Positions 1 to 7,991 are shown, counted from the first letter of the stretch. The stretch is 64,000 nt of DNA from JALUZX01 sp964561605 (GCA_964561605.1 CAZLQD010000051.1:1-64000); one strand, 5' to 3'. A program made the numbers and translations. The notes: generated by a model from the sequence alone, not told the origin.

Positions 1-10
1 GCTCGGCGTA

Positions 11-37
11 CAGGGGCCGGGCTCGGCCCGGCCCCTG
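11..37. repeat. Perfect 12-bp hairpin
   Basis: CAGGGGCCGGGC pairs perfectly with GCCCGGCCCCTG around a TCG loop. There is no T-run on either side, so it does not look like an intrinsic terminator. It starts and ends with the CAGGGGCC/GGCCCCTG blocks that also form the base of the structured element further right, so it may be a relic of that family. Confidence 0.6.
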
Positions 38-230
38 AGGAACAACTTGAAAAGGGCCATGGTTGGAGGGGCAAAGAAATACAGAACGAAAACACCACCT
101 TCCCCGACGCCAGGGCTCGGCTTCGCCCGCCCTGAAAAGAAAACAAAAAATCCCCTTCTTCGAAAGAAAAGAGAAGAGAAATCCCTCTCTTCAGAGACCA
201 GCCCACCCACCTCTCGCCACGTCGAGCATC

Positions 231-359
231 CGGGGAGTGGCTCCAACATCGAAAGCGCCACAAAACAACGCCCCCAAACTACGAGCGCCCAGACTCCCCT
301 GACGTCGGGAATGTTGCAGCCCTTCGGGCTGCACATACCCGCCGGCAGGGGCTGACGAG
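231..359 (+). repeat. Structured intergenic element, copy 1
   Basis: This is a composite of two foldable parts. Part 1 begins CGGGGAGTGGC and closes GTGGC with GCCAC around a loop containing CATCGAAA. An A/C-rich linker follows. Part 2 (296-351) is a long imperfect hairpin: CCCCTG pairs with CAGGGG at the base, CG and CGGG pair with CCCG and CG in the middle, and the tip GCAGCCC-TTC-GGGCTGC is a perfect 7-bp stem. It ends with GGGGCTGACGAG. The same order of blocks recurs at 381-502 and, on the minus strand, at 29635-29751, with compensatory changes in the stems. That argues for selection on structure rather than sequence. Confidence 0.8.
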
Positions 360-380
360 AAAATCGAAGCCCCAGGACGC

Positions 381-502
381 CCGGGGAGTGGCTCCAACAT
401 CGAAAGCGCCAAACAAAAAAACTCCGAACTCCCCCCCTCCCCCCTGACGTCGGGAATGTTGCGGCCCTTCGGGCCGCACATACCCGCCGGCAGGGGCCAA
501 CA
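381..502 (+). repeat. Structured intergenic element, copy 2
   Basis: It has the same architecture as the copy at 231-359. The first 30 nt (CCGGGGAGTGGCTCCAACAT and on through CGAAAGCGCC) are identical, then comes a different A/C-rich linker, then the long hairpin at 441-496. The hairpin tip is GCGGCCC-TTC-GGGCCGC. Relative to copy 1 the third pair changed from A-T to G-C on both strands, a compensatory change that keeps the stem. The tail is GGGGCCAAC instead of GGGGCTGAC. Confidence 0.8.
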
Positions 503-504
503 AT

Positions 505-598
505 AGGCATGTTGCAGCTCTTCGGGTCGCACATACCTGCCGGCAGGGGCTAACTATGGAATCGGGAGTGGCTTCAGCTTCGAAGGCGCTAAAAAAAC
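505..598 (+). repeat. Structured element, rearranged partial copy
   Basis: The hairpin part (505-555) has a decayed tip, GCAGCTC-TTC-GGGTCGC, with two wobble pairs and one mismatch, followed by CCGGCAGGGGCTAAC. Part 1 of the element (GGGAGTGGC, TTCGAAGGCGCT) follows it at 564-590 instead of preceding it. The outer 5' strand of the long hairpin is missing, so this looks like a truncated or rearranged copy. Confidence 0.65.
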
Positions 599-618
599 CT
601 TCGAGCTCCCTTCCCGCC

Positions 619-675
619 GGCGGGGGCCAACGAGGAAACAGGCGGGGGCCAACAGTGAATCAGGCGGGGGCCAAC
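619..675 (+). repeat. 22-nt mini-array of GGCGGGGGCCAAC
   Basis: GGCGGGGGCCAAC occurs at 619, 641 and 663, an exact 22-nt period, separated by similar A-rich 9-nt spacers. A comparable run of three GTYAGCCCCTGC copies (the reverse complement of the element tail) sits beside the element at 29585-29646. Both loci therefore share the order element, then short tail repeats. Confidence 0.7.
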
Positions 676-689
676 GAGGAAGTCGCCCC

Positions 690-1748
690 TCAGCGAGCCG
701 CGGCGGCAGGTATCTCGCCGGCCTCGAGGAGAGGCTCCGGGGAAGGCTCGGGAGGCATTCCCGGCCTGAGATCGTCCGTTCCAACGAGCCGGAAGATCTC
801 CCTGTCCCCGAGCCCCCCCTTCCAGGCGGAGCGGGCCCGGGCCTTCCGGACCGCCGGAAAGAGCCGCAGGGCGTCCAAAAAGCCCTTCCACGTATTTCCG
901 TCGCCCCTGGCGGCCCGGTCCAGGACCCTGGCCAGGACGGGAAGGATGTGACGGACCAGGAGGAGATAGGGGCTCCTGGTATTCTTCCAGATCAGAAAGA
1001 GGTTGTTCCGGAAACGGATCCGCCTGACCGATTCCTGGGGGAACATGCGGCCGATGGTCCCGCCCGAGGCGTGGACCACCCGGCTCCTGGGATCGAACCA
1101 GCACCTCCACCCCCTCCGCCACGCCTGGTAACCCAGGTCCGTATCCTCGTAATAGAAAGGCGCGAAGAGGGGGTCGAACCCCCCCAGATCCAGGAACCGG
1201 TCCCTCCTGAGAGCGCAATATCCGCCGGAGACGAAGAAGGTCGGGGCCGGCCCGCCTTGGGCCTCCAGGGCCTCCGCGGCGTTCCGGAAAGGAGGCCGGG
1301 AGAAGCGGAAGAGACCGTGGCGGAACCTGGGGATCATCCTGTGAGGAGGCAGGAGCTTCCCCTCCTCGTTCTCCGCCGCCGGGGAGACGCCGAAGGTGGA
1401 GGGATCCTGGAAGTGCTCCATCAAGGGATGGAGGAATCCCTCCTCCACCCAGACGTCCGAGTTGAGGAGTACCAGGATCCTCCCGGAAGCCGCCCTGGCG
1501 CCGCTCAGGACGGCCCGGCCGAATCCCAGGTTCTTCCGGTGGCGGACCAGGCGCACCCGGCCGTCGAAACGCCCCAGCACGTCCAGGCTCCCGTCGGTGG
1601 AGCCGTCGTCCACGACGATCACCTCCGCCGGGACCGGGGCCGAGCGGGCCGCCAGGATCACCGAGGGGAGATTGGCCTCCAGGACCTTCTCCCCTTGCCA
1701 GTTGGGGATCACGATGGAAAGGGCCGCCCCCCTCTTCCTTGCTCTCAC
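690..1748 (-). CDS. Glycosyltransferase family 2
   Basis: A 352-residue GT-A fold enzyme expected to transfer a sugar from a nucleotide donor onto a surface glycan. The N-terminus has the family pattern LSIVIPNWQ, then VIVVDDGSTDGS near residue 45 and LLNSDVWV near residue 95, where NSD replaces the usual DxD metal-binding motif. FDPLFAPFYYEDTDLGYQAW is the ED-containing acceptor region typical of rhamnosyltransferase-like members. It is the last gene of a minus-strand operon that includes a WaaP-type kinase, so an LPS-core or O-antigen role is likely; donor and acceptor are unknown. The GTG start has AGGAGG 7 nt upstream and lies 18 nt after the stop of the gene before it. Confidence 0.85.
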   Translation of the reverse strand: MRARKRGAALSIVIPNWQGEKVLEANLPSVILAARSAPVPAEVIVVDDGSTDGSLDVLGRFDGRVRLVRHRKNLGFGRAVLSGARAASGRILVLLNSDVWVEEGFLHPLMEHFQDPSTFGVSPAAENEEGKLLPPHRMIPRFRHGLFRFSRPPFRNAAEALEAQGGPAPTFFVSGGYCALRRDRFLDLGGFDPLFAPFYYEDTDLGYQAWRRGWRCWFDPRSRVVHASGGTIGRMFPQESVRRIRFRNNLFLIWKNTRSPYLLLVRHILPVLARVLDRAARGDGNTWKGFLDALRLFPAVRKARARSAWKGGLGDREIFRLVGTDDLRPGMPPEPSPEPLLEAGEIPAAAAR

Positions 1749-1766
1749 TCCCCTTCCTCCTCCCGT

Positions 1767-2756
1767 TCAAGCCCCGGCGGAGAGCCTGTCCCCTTCGAGT
1801 AGGGCCAGGATCTCCTCCACCCTGTGCCTGTAGGTGTGGTGGGCCACGACGTACTCCTTCCCCTTCCCGGCGATCCTCCAGCGATCCTCCCTGCGGGCCA
1901 GGTAGTTCCGCACCATCTCGACACACTCCTCCTCGTCCTGGAACCAGTCCAGGTGGCCCCCCTTCTCGAAGACCTCCTCGATCCGGGGCACGTAGTGGGT
2001 GAGATGAAAACCGCCGCTCGCAAGGGTCAACCAGATCCGATTGCTGAAATAGAGGGGAAGATCGTTCCTCTCGTTCAATCCGAGCACCACCGCCGCCCTC
2101 CGGCAGGCCCGGTAGTATCCCCTCGGGCCCACGGCGGGGCGGATGGAGGCGCCCGGCACCTTGTGGGCAAGATTCTCCCACTTCTTCCCCAGGATCTCGA
2201 CCTTGAATTCCCGGGAAAGCCTGGCCAGGAAACGGGGCCTCTGGCCGTCGCTCTCCTGGCTCCCCGGCCCCCCGATGAAGGCCACGTCCACCGGCGGGGA
2301 TTCCATGGGCCGGAAGGGCCTGTCGTAGTGGGTGGGCCCGCATCCGCTCAGGGAAAAGAGCACCCGCTCCGCCCCGGCGGCCTTGTAGTCGTCGATCTGG
2401 TCCAGGTTGGTCAGGACCACGAGCTCGCTCAAGGCGGCACGGCGGCGGACGTCCTCGGGAAGAGGCTCCAGGTATTCCTCCACCCAGAGGACCGTGGGGA
2501 TCCGGGGGGCCAGGATCTCGAAAAGGGGGAGGGGAAGGTCCCGGAAGAAGACGAAGACCAGGTCCGGCCGGAAGGTCCGGGCGAGATGAAGGATCCTCTT
2601 GGCGGCCTGTTCCTCGCCCAGCCACCGGTAGAGCCGGAATGGATTGATCCAGCGGACCTCCTTCCCCGCCGCCCTGAGGCCGTACACCAGGTTCCCCGTG
2701 CACCACGTGTGGGGCTTGCTCTTCCCGAAGAATAAGACCCGGTTTACCGGATTCAT
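1767..2756 (-). CDS. Glycosyltransferase, CgeB/GT1-like
   Basis: A 329-residue GT-B-type protein. The N-terminus FFGKSKPHTWCTGN begins a Rossmann-like half. The C-terminal part (RIWLTLASGGFHLTHYVP, then an aspartate/glutamate-rich stretch and AGKGKEYVVAHHTYRHRV) matches the Glyco_trans_1_2 region found in CgeB-type proteins. Substrate is unknown; operon context suggests a surface polysaccharide or LPS core. Its ATG overlaps the TGA of the preceding gene as ATGA, so translation is probably coupled. The reading frame stays open further upstream, but the overlap and the family N-terminus fix the start here. Confidence 0.75.
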   Translation of the reverse strand: MNPVNRVLFFGKSKPHTWCTGNLVYGLRAAGKEVRWINPFRLYRWLGEEQAAKRILHLARTFRPDLVFVFFRDLPLPLFEILAPRIPTVLWVEEYLEPLPEDVRRRAALSELVVLTNLDQIDDYKAAGAERVLFSLSGCGPTHYDRPFRPMESPPVDVAFIGGPGSQESDGQRPRFLARLSREFKVEILGKKWENLAHKVPGASIRPAVGPRGYYRACRRAAVVLGLNERNDLPLYFSNRIWLTLASGGFHLTHYVPRIEEVFEKGGHLDWFQDEEECVEMVRNYLARREDRWRIAGKGKEYVVAHHTYRHRVEEILALLEGDRLSAGA

Positions 2757-3532
2757 TCCGATCCCGCTCCTCCCCGGCGGTCCTCCGCCCCGAGGCGGGC
2801 CAGCTTCCGCCACTTGAGGTGGGTATACCTGGCGCCCAGCGCCGCGATCAGCAGGCCCCGCCACCCGTCCAGGAAACCCAGCTTCAGGACGAAGGACTTG
2901 ACGAAAAAAGCGGGAGGCCTGAACCAGACGTCGGCCATGGTGGCCCGCCGTCCCTGCTCTTTCAAGGCACGGGCCGCGATGGTCGTGAACTCCCGGATGG
3001 TCTCCAGGTGTTCCCCCAGGTCCTCGTAGGGAAAGTGTTCGATCACGCCCCGCAACCTCTCCACCGGGCCCTCCACCTCCACCCTGTCGTGGGGGTTGGT
3101 CCCTCCCCATCGGCCCCGCTTCTTGTCGAAGAGGCGGATCTTCCTGTCCGGCCAGAAAGCACCGTGCCTGATGGGGCGCCCCAGGTACCAGTTGAGCCTG
3201 GGCATGGAATACCCGGCAGCCCCGGGAAACCCCCGTTCCCTCACCTCCAGGATCTCCTCCCTCAAGGCCGGCGATACACGCTCGTCGCAATCCAGGCAGA
3301 AGACCCAGTCGTGGGTGGCAAGGTCCAGGGCCAGGTTCTTCTGCTCGATGTGTCCCGGAAAGGGACGGTTCACCTCCACCCTGGCCCCCATGCGGCGGGC
3401 GATCTCCACGGTGCGGTCCGTGGAGCCCGAGTCCAGGACCACCACCTCGTCGCAGAACTCCAGGGACCGGAGGCACTCCTCGATGTAGCCCTCCTCGTTG
3501 TAGGCGATCACGCACCCGCTCAATGGTTCCAA
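2753..3532 (-). CDS. Glycosyltransferase family 2, WaaE/KdtX-like
   Basis: A 259-residue GT2 enzyme resembling the LPS-core beta-glucosyltransferases of the WaaE/KdtX type. Visible motifs are IAYNEEGYIEECLRSL at the N-terminus, VVVLDSGSTDRT, the DxD motif in FCLDCDERVSP, and HGAFWPDRKIRLF. The C-terminus (RPPAFFVKSFVLKLGFLDGW) is the hydrophobic tail seen in this group. I chose a TTG start because GGGAGG precedes it by 5 nt and the frame upstream lacks any GT2 feature. It overlaps the kinase gene before it by 13 nt. Linkage to a Kdo/WaaP-type kinase supports an inner-core role. Confidence 0.8.
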   Translation of the reverse strand: MEPLSGCVIAYNEEGYIEECLRSLEFCDEVVVLDSGSTDRTVEIARRMGARVEVNRPFPGHIEQKNLALDLATHDWVFCLDCDERVSPALREEILEVRERGFPGAAGYSMPRLNWYLGRPIRHGAFWPDRKIRLFDKKRGRWGGTNPHDRVEVEGPVERLRGVIEHFPYEDLGEHLETIREFTTIAARALKEQGRRATMADVWFRPPAFFVKSFVLKLGFLDGWRGLLIAALGARYTHLKWRKLARLGAEDRRGGAGSE

Positions 3533-4689
3533 GGCCGCCTCCCGGTTCCTCCTTCCCCCCCCCGGACCCGTGGGCTCCCTGGAAGGACCCTTTCCTCCAC
3601 TTCCCGGCGATCTTCCGGACCGGCGAAATCTTCGGGAGAGGTCCCGGGAGGAAAGACCAGGCACCCCAGCCCCCCCCAGCCTCTCTCGAGGACCAGGGCC
3701 AGGGGAAGGTGCCCCTCCACTCCCTCGAGTTCCCGGCGCCGGAAATCCACCCAGAGATCCCTGGCCCGCCGCGCCCGGTCCACGAAACAGGGAGCCTCCA
3801 CCGCCCCGGGTATCCATCCCCGCTTTCCGGCGGCCAGGGCGGCCCGGGCCTCCCGGAGGACCCACTCCCGCTCGGCCCTCCTGCGCCGGAAGAGGATCCC
3901 TCTCCCCCAGTTCTCCCTGGCGAAAGCGCTGGAGTTCATGAGACAGCGCCGGACCCGCCTGGCCCTCTCGACGGCCTGGATCCTGGCACGGGCCGAAGCC
4001 AGGGCTCCCAGGGACTCCCCCTCCCGCAGAAGGCCCGCCCCCTCCAGGGCCTCCGCCCATTCCCTGTCTCCCCCCACTCCCTGGAACCTCAGGGAGGCCC
4101 CCAGTTTGGCGGCCATGAAGAGAAGGCCCTTCTTTCCCACTCGAACCGGAAGGAGGCTCAGGGACTGGAGATCCAGGAGGACCAATCCCCCCCCTTCCCC
4201 GGCCAGTAGGTTTCCCAGGTGCAAGTCCCGGTGGAAGACGCCCTTGGAGGCCAGGACGGCCAGGAACCGGGCCAGATCCTCCAGGCCGATTCTTCCCTCC
4301 TCCAGGGCCCGGGCGGCCGGGACGCCCCGGACCTCCCGGCTCACCAGGACACTCCTCCTTTTCAGGAAGAGGGCACCTTCCCTCCCGGCCAGGAGGGGTT
4401 CGGGGGCGGCGATCCCCCGCTCCAGGACCCGCAGGGCGTTCCGCCCCTCCTTCTCCGTGGGGGCCCGGCGCAGGGCGTAGCGGAACCGGACCCGGAAAGA
4501 ACGGAAGAGCTGGAGCTTCACATAGAGGGCCCCCTCTCCTCCCTCGACACGCCAGACCTTCCGCTCCAGCCTCCCCCGGACCTCCTGCCACTCCGGAGAA
4601 GGGACAGGGCCCTCCCGGAAGACCCGGCGGATCTCCTCCAGGAGAGGGGCCTCGCCGGGGCCCGGTTCCCCCAGTCTCACCCAGCGCAA
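3520..4689 (-). CDS. LPS-core kinase, Kdo/WaaP family
   Basis: A 389-residue protein-kinase-like enzyme expected to phosphorylate a heptose or Kdo residue of the LPS inner core at the cytoplasmic face. The catalytic loop is FHRDLHLGNLL (HxDxxxxN) and the metal-binding aspartate is in VLLDLQSL, where DLQ replaces DFG. YVKLQLF supplies the ATP-binding lysine. The C-terminal 110 residues are arginine-rich (FRRRRAEREW) and extend beyond the minimal domain. The TTG start has an AGGAGGGGGAGC ribosome site and overlaps the upstream glycosyltransferase by 13 nt. The family call is good; the exact sugar phosphorylated is not determined. Confidence 0.8.
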   Translation of the reverse strand: MRWVRLGEPGPGEAPLLEEIRRVFREGPVPSPEWQEVRGRLERKVWRVEGGEGALYVKLQLFRSFRVRFRYALRRAPTEKEGRNALRVLERGIAAPEPLLAGREGALFLKRRSVLVSREVRGVPAARALEEGRIGLEDLARFLAVLASKGVFHRDLHLGNLLAGEGGGLVLLDLQSLSLLPVRVGKKGLLFMAAKLGASLRFQGVGGDREWAEALEGAGLLREGESLGALASARARIQAVERARRVRRCLMNSSAFARENWGRGILFRRRRAEREWVLREARAALAAGKRGWIPGAVEAPCFVDRARRARDLWVDFRRRELEGVEGHLPLALVLERGWGGLGCLVFPPGTSPEDFAGPEDRREVEERVLPGSPRVRGGEGGTGRRPWNH

Positions 4690-5828
4690 GCTCCCCCTCC
4701 TTCCAGGACCTCCCTGTAGAGCCCCAAGGTCTCCTCGACAAAAACCGACTCGGCGTAATCCCTCTCGGCCCGCCGCCGGGCGGCCTCTCCCATGGCCCGG
4801 GCCCGCTCCCGGTCCCGGGCGATCTCCGCCATGGCCCGGGCCAGTTCCTCCTCCCGCTCCTCCACGAGAATCCCGTCCACACCGTCCTCCACCAGGTCGG
4901 GCAGGATCCCCCGCCGGGAAGCCAGGACGGGCACACCCGCCGCCTGGGCCTGGCGGACGGCCCGGCAGGTGCCGTCGCTTCCCGGCACCAGGAAGACCAG
5001 GGCGTCGAAGGTCCGCAAAGTGGCGGCGAACTCCCTCCCCCTCCTGTACCCCGCCAGGACCAGCCTGTCCCCCAGGCCCATCTTCCCGGCCGGGGCGAAG
5101 ACCAGATCCTCCCAGCCCGGCCCCCTCCCCAGGACGATGAGCTTCAAGTCGGGGGCCTTCCAAAGGGCCCGCCGGAAGGCCGCCAAGAGGAGATCCCACC
5201 TCCGGTGGGGCTGCATCCTGGCCACCACCCCCAGGATGAAATCCTCCTCGCCGCAACAATACTCCCTGCGCATGGCCGGAAGGGAGGGATCGAACCGCTC
5301 CAGGTCCACCGGAGGGAGGAGGATCCGGGTCTTCACCCTCCCCTTGGTCTTTCGGGCCAGCCTTCCCGCCGCCTGGGACCCCGGGAGGACCGCTCCGTCC
5401 AGACCCGATCGGACCAGCCAGCTCTCCCGGAAGGAACCGGAAGGACCGTCCGGGTCGTACCAGGTCCGCACCAGGGGAATGTGCAGCCCCGCGGCCAGGC
5501 GGGCCAGGGCCGCCGAGAGGTGGTCCACAAGGGTGTGGCAGTGGACCAGGTCGAACCGGCCCTCCTTGAGGATTCCCGCCAGGCGGCGCACGTCCCCCGG
5601 GAGTTGGGCCAGGTTGAGGTGCCTGGGGAGCTTCAGCCCCTCCAGGGTCTCCAGCCCCAGCCGGCGGGCCTCCTTCTCCACCTGGTTCTCCTGGTCCCGC
5701 CCCTGCAGGGAGGAGAGTCCCACCCGGACCTCCACGCCGGGCCTGCGGGCCAGGACGGCCGCACCCTCCAGGGCCGGCTCGGCGGGCCCGGTCCACTTCC
5801 AGGAAGCCAGGAGGTGGAGGACCTTCAC
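4677..5828 (-). CDS. Glycosyltransferase family 4
   Basis: A 383-residue GT-B glycosyltransferase. It opens with KVLHLLASWKWTG, has FDLVHCHTLVDHLSAALA in the N-terminal half, and GVVARMQPHRRWDLLLAAF and LGRGPGWEDL in the C-terminal donor-binding half. The usual EX7E motif is altered: in GSDGTCRAVRQAQAAG the glutamates are replaced by D and Q, while ASRRGILPDLVEDGVDG is normal. Activity may therefore differ from standard GT4 enzymes. The GTG start overlaps the stop of the small upstream gene as GTGA. It belongs to the LPS-type operon. Confidence 0.8.
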   Translation of the reverse strand: MKVLHLLASWKWTGPAEPALEGAAVLARRPGVEVRVGLSSLQGRDQENQVEKEARRLGLETLEGLKLPRHLNLAQLPGDVRRLAGILKEGRFDLVHCHTLVDHLSAALARLAAGLHIPLVRTWYDPDGPSGSFRESWLVRSGLDGAVLPGSQAAGRLARKTKGRVKTRILLPPVDLERFDPSLPAMRREYCCGEEDFILGVVARMQPHRRWDLLLAAFRRALWKAPDLKLIVLGRGPGWEDLVFAPAGKMGLGDRLVLAGYRRGREFAATLRTFDALVFLVPGSDGTCRAVRQAQAAGVPVLASRRGILPDLVEDGVDGILVEEREEELARAMAEIARDRERARAMGEAARRRAERDYAESVFVEETLGLYREVLEGGGACAG

Positions 5829-6190
5829 GCCTCTTCTTCCCCGGCGCCCTCCCCTGGGAGGGGAGCCGCCTTGCCCTGGGACTCCTTCTTCTTCTCCCTG
5901 CGGATGGCCCGCTTCTTCTCCAGGATCTCCCCCTTCAGCCGGCCAAGCCGCTCCTTCCACTCCTCCACGGGGGACTCGGGCTCCACGGCCCTCAGGGCGG
6001 CCCGGAAGATCTTCTCCCGCTCCTCCTTTGGGATGGAGGTCCTGTCGGAGATGAGGAAGTTGTTCGCGAAGGCCAGGACCTCCAGCATGCGGAAGCGCTC
6101 GATCACCTCCTCCAGGAGGTCCACCAGCTCCGCCTCCTCCAGGGAGAGGCCGGCCTTCCGGGCCGACTTTTTCCGGGCGCGCCGCTTCAT
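5825..6190 (-). CDS. Small basic coiled-coil hypothetical protein
   Basis: A 121-residue protein I do not recognise. It starts with a strongly basic run (KRRARKKSARK), continues with a predicted helix of alternating acidic and hydrophobic residues (LEEAELVDLLEEVIERFRML), and ends with a charged coiled-coil segment (KERLGRLKGEILEKKRAIRR) and an acidic tail. No signal peptide or membrane segment is seen. It is the first gene of the overlapping glycosyltransferase operon, overlapping the next gene by 4 nt, and is divergent from mazG across about 100 bp that should hold both promoters. Confidence 0.6.
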   Translation of the reverse strand: MKRRARKKSARKAGLSLEEAELVDLLEEVIERFRMLEVLAFANNFLISDRTSIPKEEREKIFRAALRAVEPESPVEEWKERLGRLKGEILEKKRAIRREKKKESQGKAAPLPGEGAGEEEA

Positions 6191-6291
6191 GGGGACTTTC
6201 CCTTCCTTTCTGGAAGGAGATTATTGCGCCCGGCAAGGGAGAGCGCGACCCTTGGAGTTTCCTTTCCAACCGCCTCCATGGAGCACGAGCC

Positions 6292-7116
6292 GTGACCGAC
6301 GAACACCCTCAACTCCTCCGTCTCGTGGAAATCGTCCGGCGCCTCAGGGCGCCGGGAGGATGCCCATGGGACCGGAAGCAGACCCTCCAGAGCCTGGCCC
6401 CCTTCGTCCTGGAGGAAGGGTGGGAGCTGGTGGAGGCCCTGGAACAGAACGACCTGGAGAAGATCCGGGAAGAGGTGGGAGACCTCCTGATGGTCACCCT
6501 GATGATCTGCCAGGTCGCCCGGGACGAAGGCAAGTTCGACCTGGAAGCCGCCGCCCGGGAAATCGCCGACAAGCTTGTCCGCCGCCACCCCCACGTCTTC
6601 GGCGACGCCCAGGTGGAGGGAGCGGACCAGGTCCTGGAGCGCTGGGAGGAGATCAAGAAGAAGGAGAAGGAGGCCAGGCCCGGTGCCGACCAGTCGGCCC
6701 TCTCGGGAGTCCCCCGCTCCATGCCCGCCCTCCTCAGGGCCCTCCGCATGGGGGAGAAGGCCTCCCGCCTGGGCTTCGACTGGCCCGACGCCGCCTCCTC
6801 GCTGGACAAGATCCGCGAGGAGACCGCTGAAGTCGAGGAGGAGTTACGCAAAGGCGAAAAATCCGGCTCGGAGAGGCTCTTCCAGGAAGTGGGGGACCTT
6901 CTCTTCGCCGTGGCCAACGCAGGGCGCCTCCTGGGAGTCAACCCGGAGATGGCCCTCAGGGCCACCCTGGACCGGTTCGAGCGCCGGTTCCGCAAGATGG
7001 AGAAAGACCTGGGCCGGCCCATGAAGGAAGCCACCTTCGAAGAGCTGGACCTGGCCTGGAACGAGGCCAAGGAGGCCCTCCGGGAAGAGGAGGAGGGCCG
7101 GGGGGAGGAGACTTGA
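6292..7116 (+). CDS. mazG: Nucleoside triphosphate pyrophosphohydrolase MazG
   Basis: A 274-residue MazG hydrolyses NTPs/dNTPs to monophosphate plus pyrophosphate and is linked to nucleotide-pool cleaning and the stringent response. Two MazG domains are visible. The first has CPWDRKQTLQSL followed by EEGWELVEAL and EEVGDLLMVTL, giving the Ex2-3E...ExxD metal site. The second, after about residue 140, has KIREETAEVEEEL and EVGDLLFAVAN. The hallmark C-terminal FERRFRKMEKDLGRP is present. The start is GTG with only a weak ribosome site. Its TGA overlaps the TTG of folD, so the two genes are probably co-translated. Confidence 0.93.
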   Translation: MTDEHPQLLRLVEIVRRLRAPGGCPWDRKQTLQSLAPFVLEEGWELVEALEQNDLEKIREEVGDLLMVTLMICQVARDEGKFDLEAAAREIADKLVRRHPHVFGDAQVEGADQVLERWEEIKKKEKEARPGADQSALSGVPRSMPALLRALRMGEKASRLGFDWPDAASSLDKIREETAEVEEELRKGEKSGSERLFQEVGDLLFAVANAGRLLGVNPEMALRATLDRFERRFRKMEKDLGRPMKEATFEELDLAWNEAKEALREEEEGRGEET

Positions 7117-7991
7117 CGGCGCGGATCCTGGAAGGACGCTCCATAGCCCGGGCCCTGGAGGAGGAAGTGAAGGCCCGGGCGGCCGCCCTGGGCGAAGAGG
7201 GAGTGGTCCCGGGCCTGGCCATCCTCCTGGCCAAGCCCACCAATCCCTCCCTGGCCTACGGCCGGATGATCCGGAGGGCCGGAGAGAGGTGCGGAATCCG
7301 GGTGCAAGTGGTGACCCTGGAGGAGCCCCTGGATCGGAGAAAGGCCTTCGAAGTCGTGGAAAGGCTGAACGCCGACCCGGAAATCCACGGAATCCTGGTG
7401 AAGCGCCCCCTCCCGCCCCCCCTGGGGGACGAAGCCCTGCTCCAGGCCCTGGACCCGGGGAAGGACGTGGACGGGGCCCACTTCGGAAACCTGGGCAAAC
7501 TCATGGTCCAAGGGGCCGGGGCGGGCCACGTTCCCTGCACGCCGGCGGGCGTCCTGGAGATCCTCAGGCAAAGCGGGATCGAACTCAGGGGAAGCCACGC
7601 CGTGGTTCTGGGGCGGAGCGTGACCGTGGGAAAACCGCTTGCGGCCCTCCTCATACAAAAAGACCCCTGGGCCGACGCCACGGTGACCCTCTGCCACAGT
7701 TCCACGAAGGACCTCGAAGAGCATACGAGGAGGGCGGACCTCCTGGTCGCGGCCGTGGGCGTGCCCCGTTTCGTCACGGCCTCCATGGTGCGCCCCGGCG
7801 CCGTGGTGGTGGACGTGGGCACCAACGCCGTGCCCGATCCCGCCGACCCCAGGGGCTACAAGCTCGTAGGGGACGTGGACTTCGAGGAAGTGAAGGAAGT
7901 CGCCTCGGCCATCACTCCCGTGCCGGGCGGAGTCGGCCCGGTGACCACAGCCATGTTGCTGAAAAACCTGGTGGAAGGGATCCGATCCTAG
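7113..7991 (+). CDS. folD: FolD-like methylenetetrahydrofolate dehydrogenase, altered cyclohydrolase site
   Basis: A 292-residue FolD-family enzyme of one-carbon metabolism, normally bifunctional NADP-dependent 5,10-methylene-THF dehydrogenase and 5,10-methenyl-THF cyclohydrolase. The dinucleotide site (VVLGRSVTVGKPLAALL), KDVDG and the C-terminal TPVPGGVGPVTTAMLL are intact. However, the catalytic YxxxK motif reads YGRMI (Tyr49 kept, Lys replaced by Ile53), and the VQxPLP glutamine is Lys97 in VKRPLP. Both positions are needed for cyclohydrolase activity in characterised FolD/MTHFD enzymes, so this may act mainly as a dehydrogenase. The TTG start overlaps the mazG stop (TTGA). Confidence 0.9.
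   Translation: MTARILEGRSIARALEEEVKARAAALGEEGVVPGLAILLAKPTNPSLAYGRMIRRAGERCGIRVQVVTLEEPLDRRKAFEVVERLNADPEIHGILVKRPLPPPLGDEALLQALDPGKDVDGAHFGNLGKLMVQGAGAGHVPCTPAGVLEILRQSGIELRGSHAVVLGRSVTVGKPLAALLIQKDPWADATVTLCHSSTKDLEEHTRRADLLVAAVGVPRFVTASMVRPGAVVVDVGTNAVPDPADPRGYKLVGDVDFEEVKEVASAITPVPGGVGPVTTAMLLKNLVEGIRS

Larger units (their letters stand above)
1..689. other. Gene-free repeat block
   Basis: I see no credible gene here. Open frames exist, but they run through repeats and low-complexity A-rich stretches and resemble no protein family. The block contains a perfect hairpin at 11-37, two near-complete copies and one broken copy of a structured element (231-598), and a three-copy 22-nt mini-array (619-675). 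A 16-nt piece of the element in reverse orientation lies at 100-115, identical to 29677-29692. The A-rich spacers (120-190, 400-425) differ in composition from the surrounding genes. The block abuts the 3' end of the minus-strand glycosyltransferase gene ending at 690; its left border is outside the window. Confidence 0.8.

Noticed and set aside
47..532. Small open frames on both strands in the left repeat block
   Set aside because: They consist of translated repeats and low-complexity sequence, have no ribosome sites of note, and resemble no family.
231..598. Integron attC sites
   Set aside because: The GGGGCTAAC tail recalls attC core sites, but the conserved RYYYAAC and GTTRRRY pair is not present in the right places, and there are no cassette genes or integrase.
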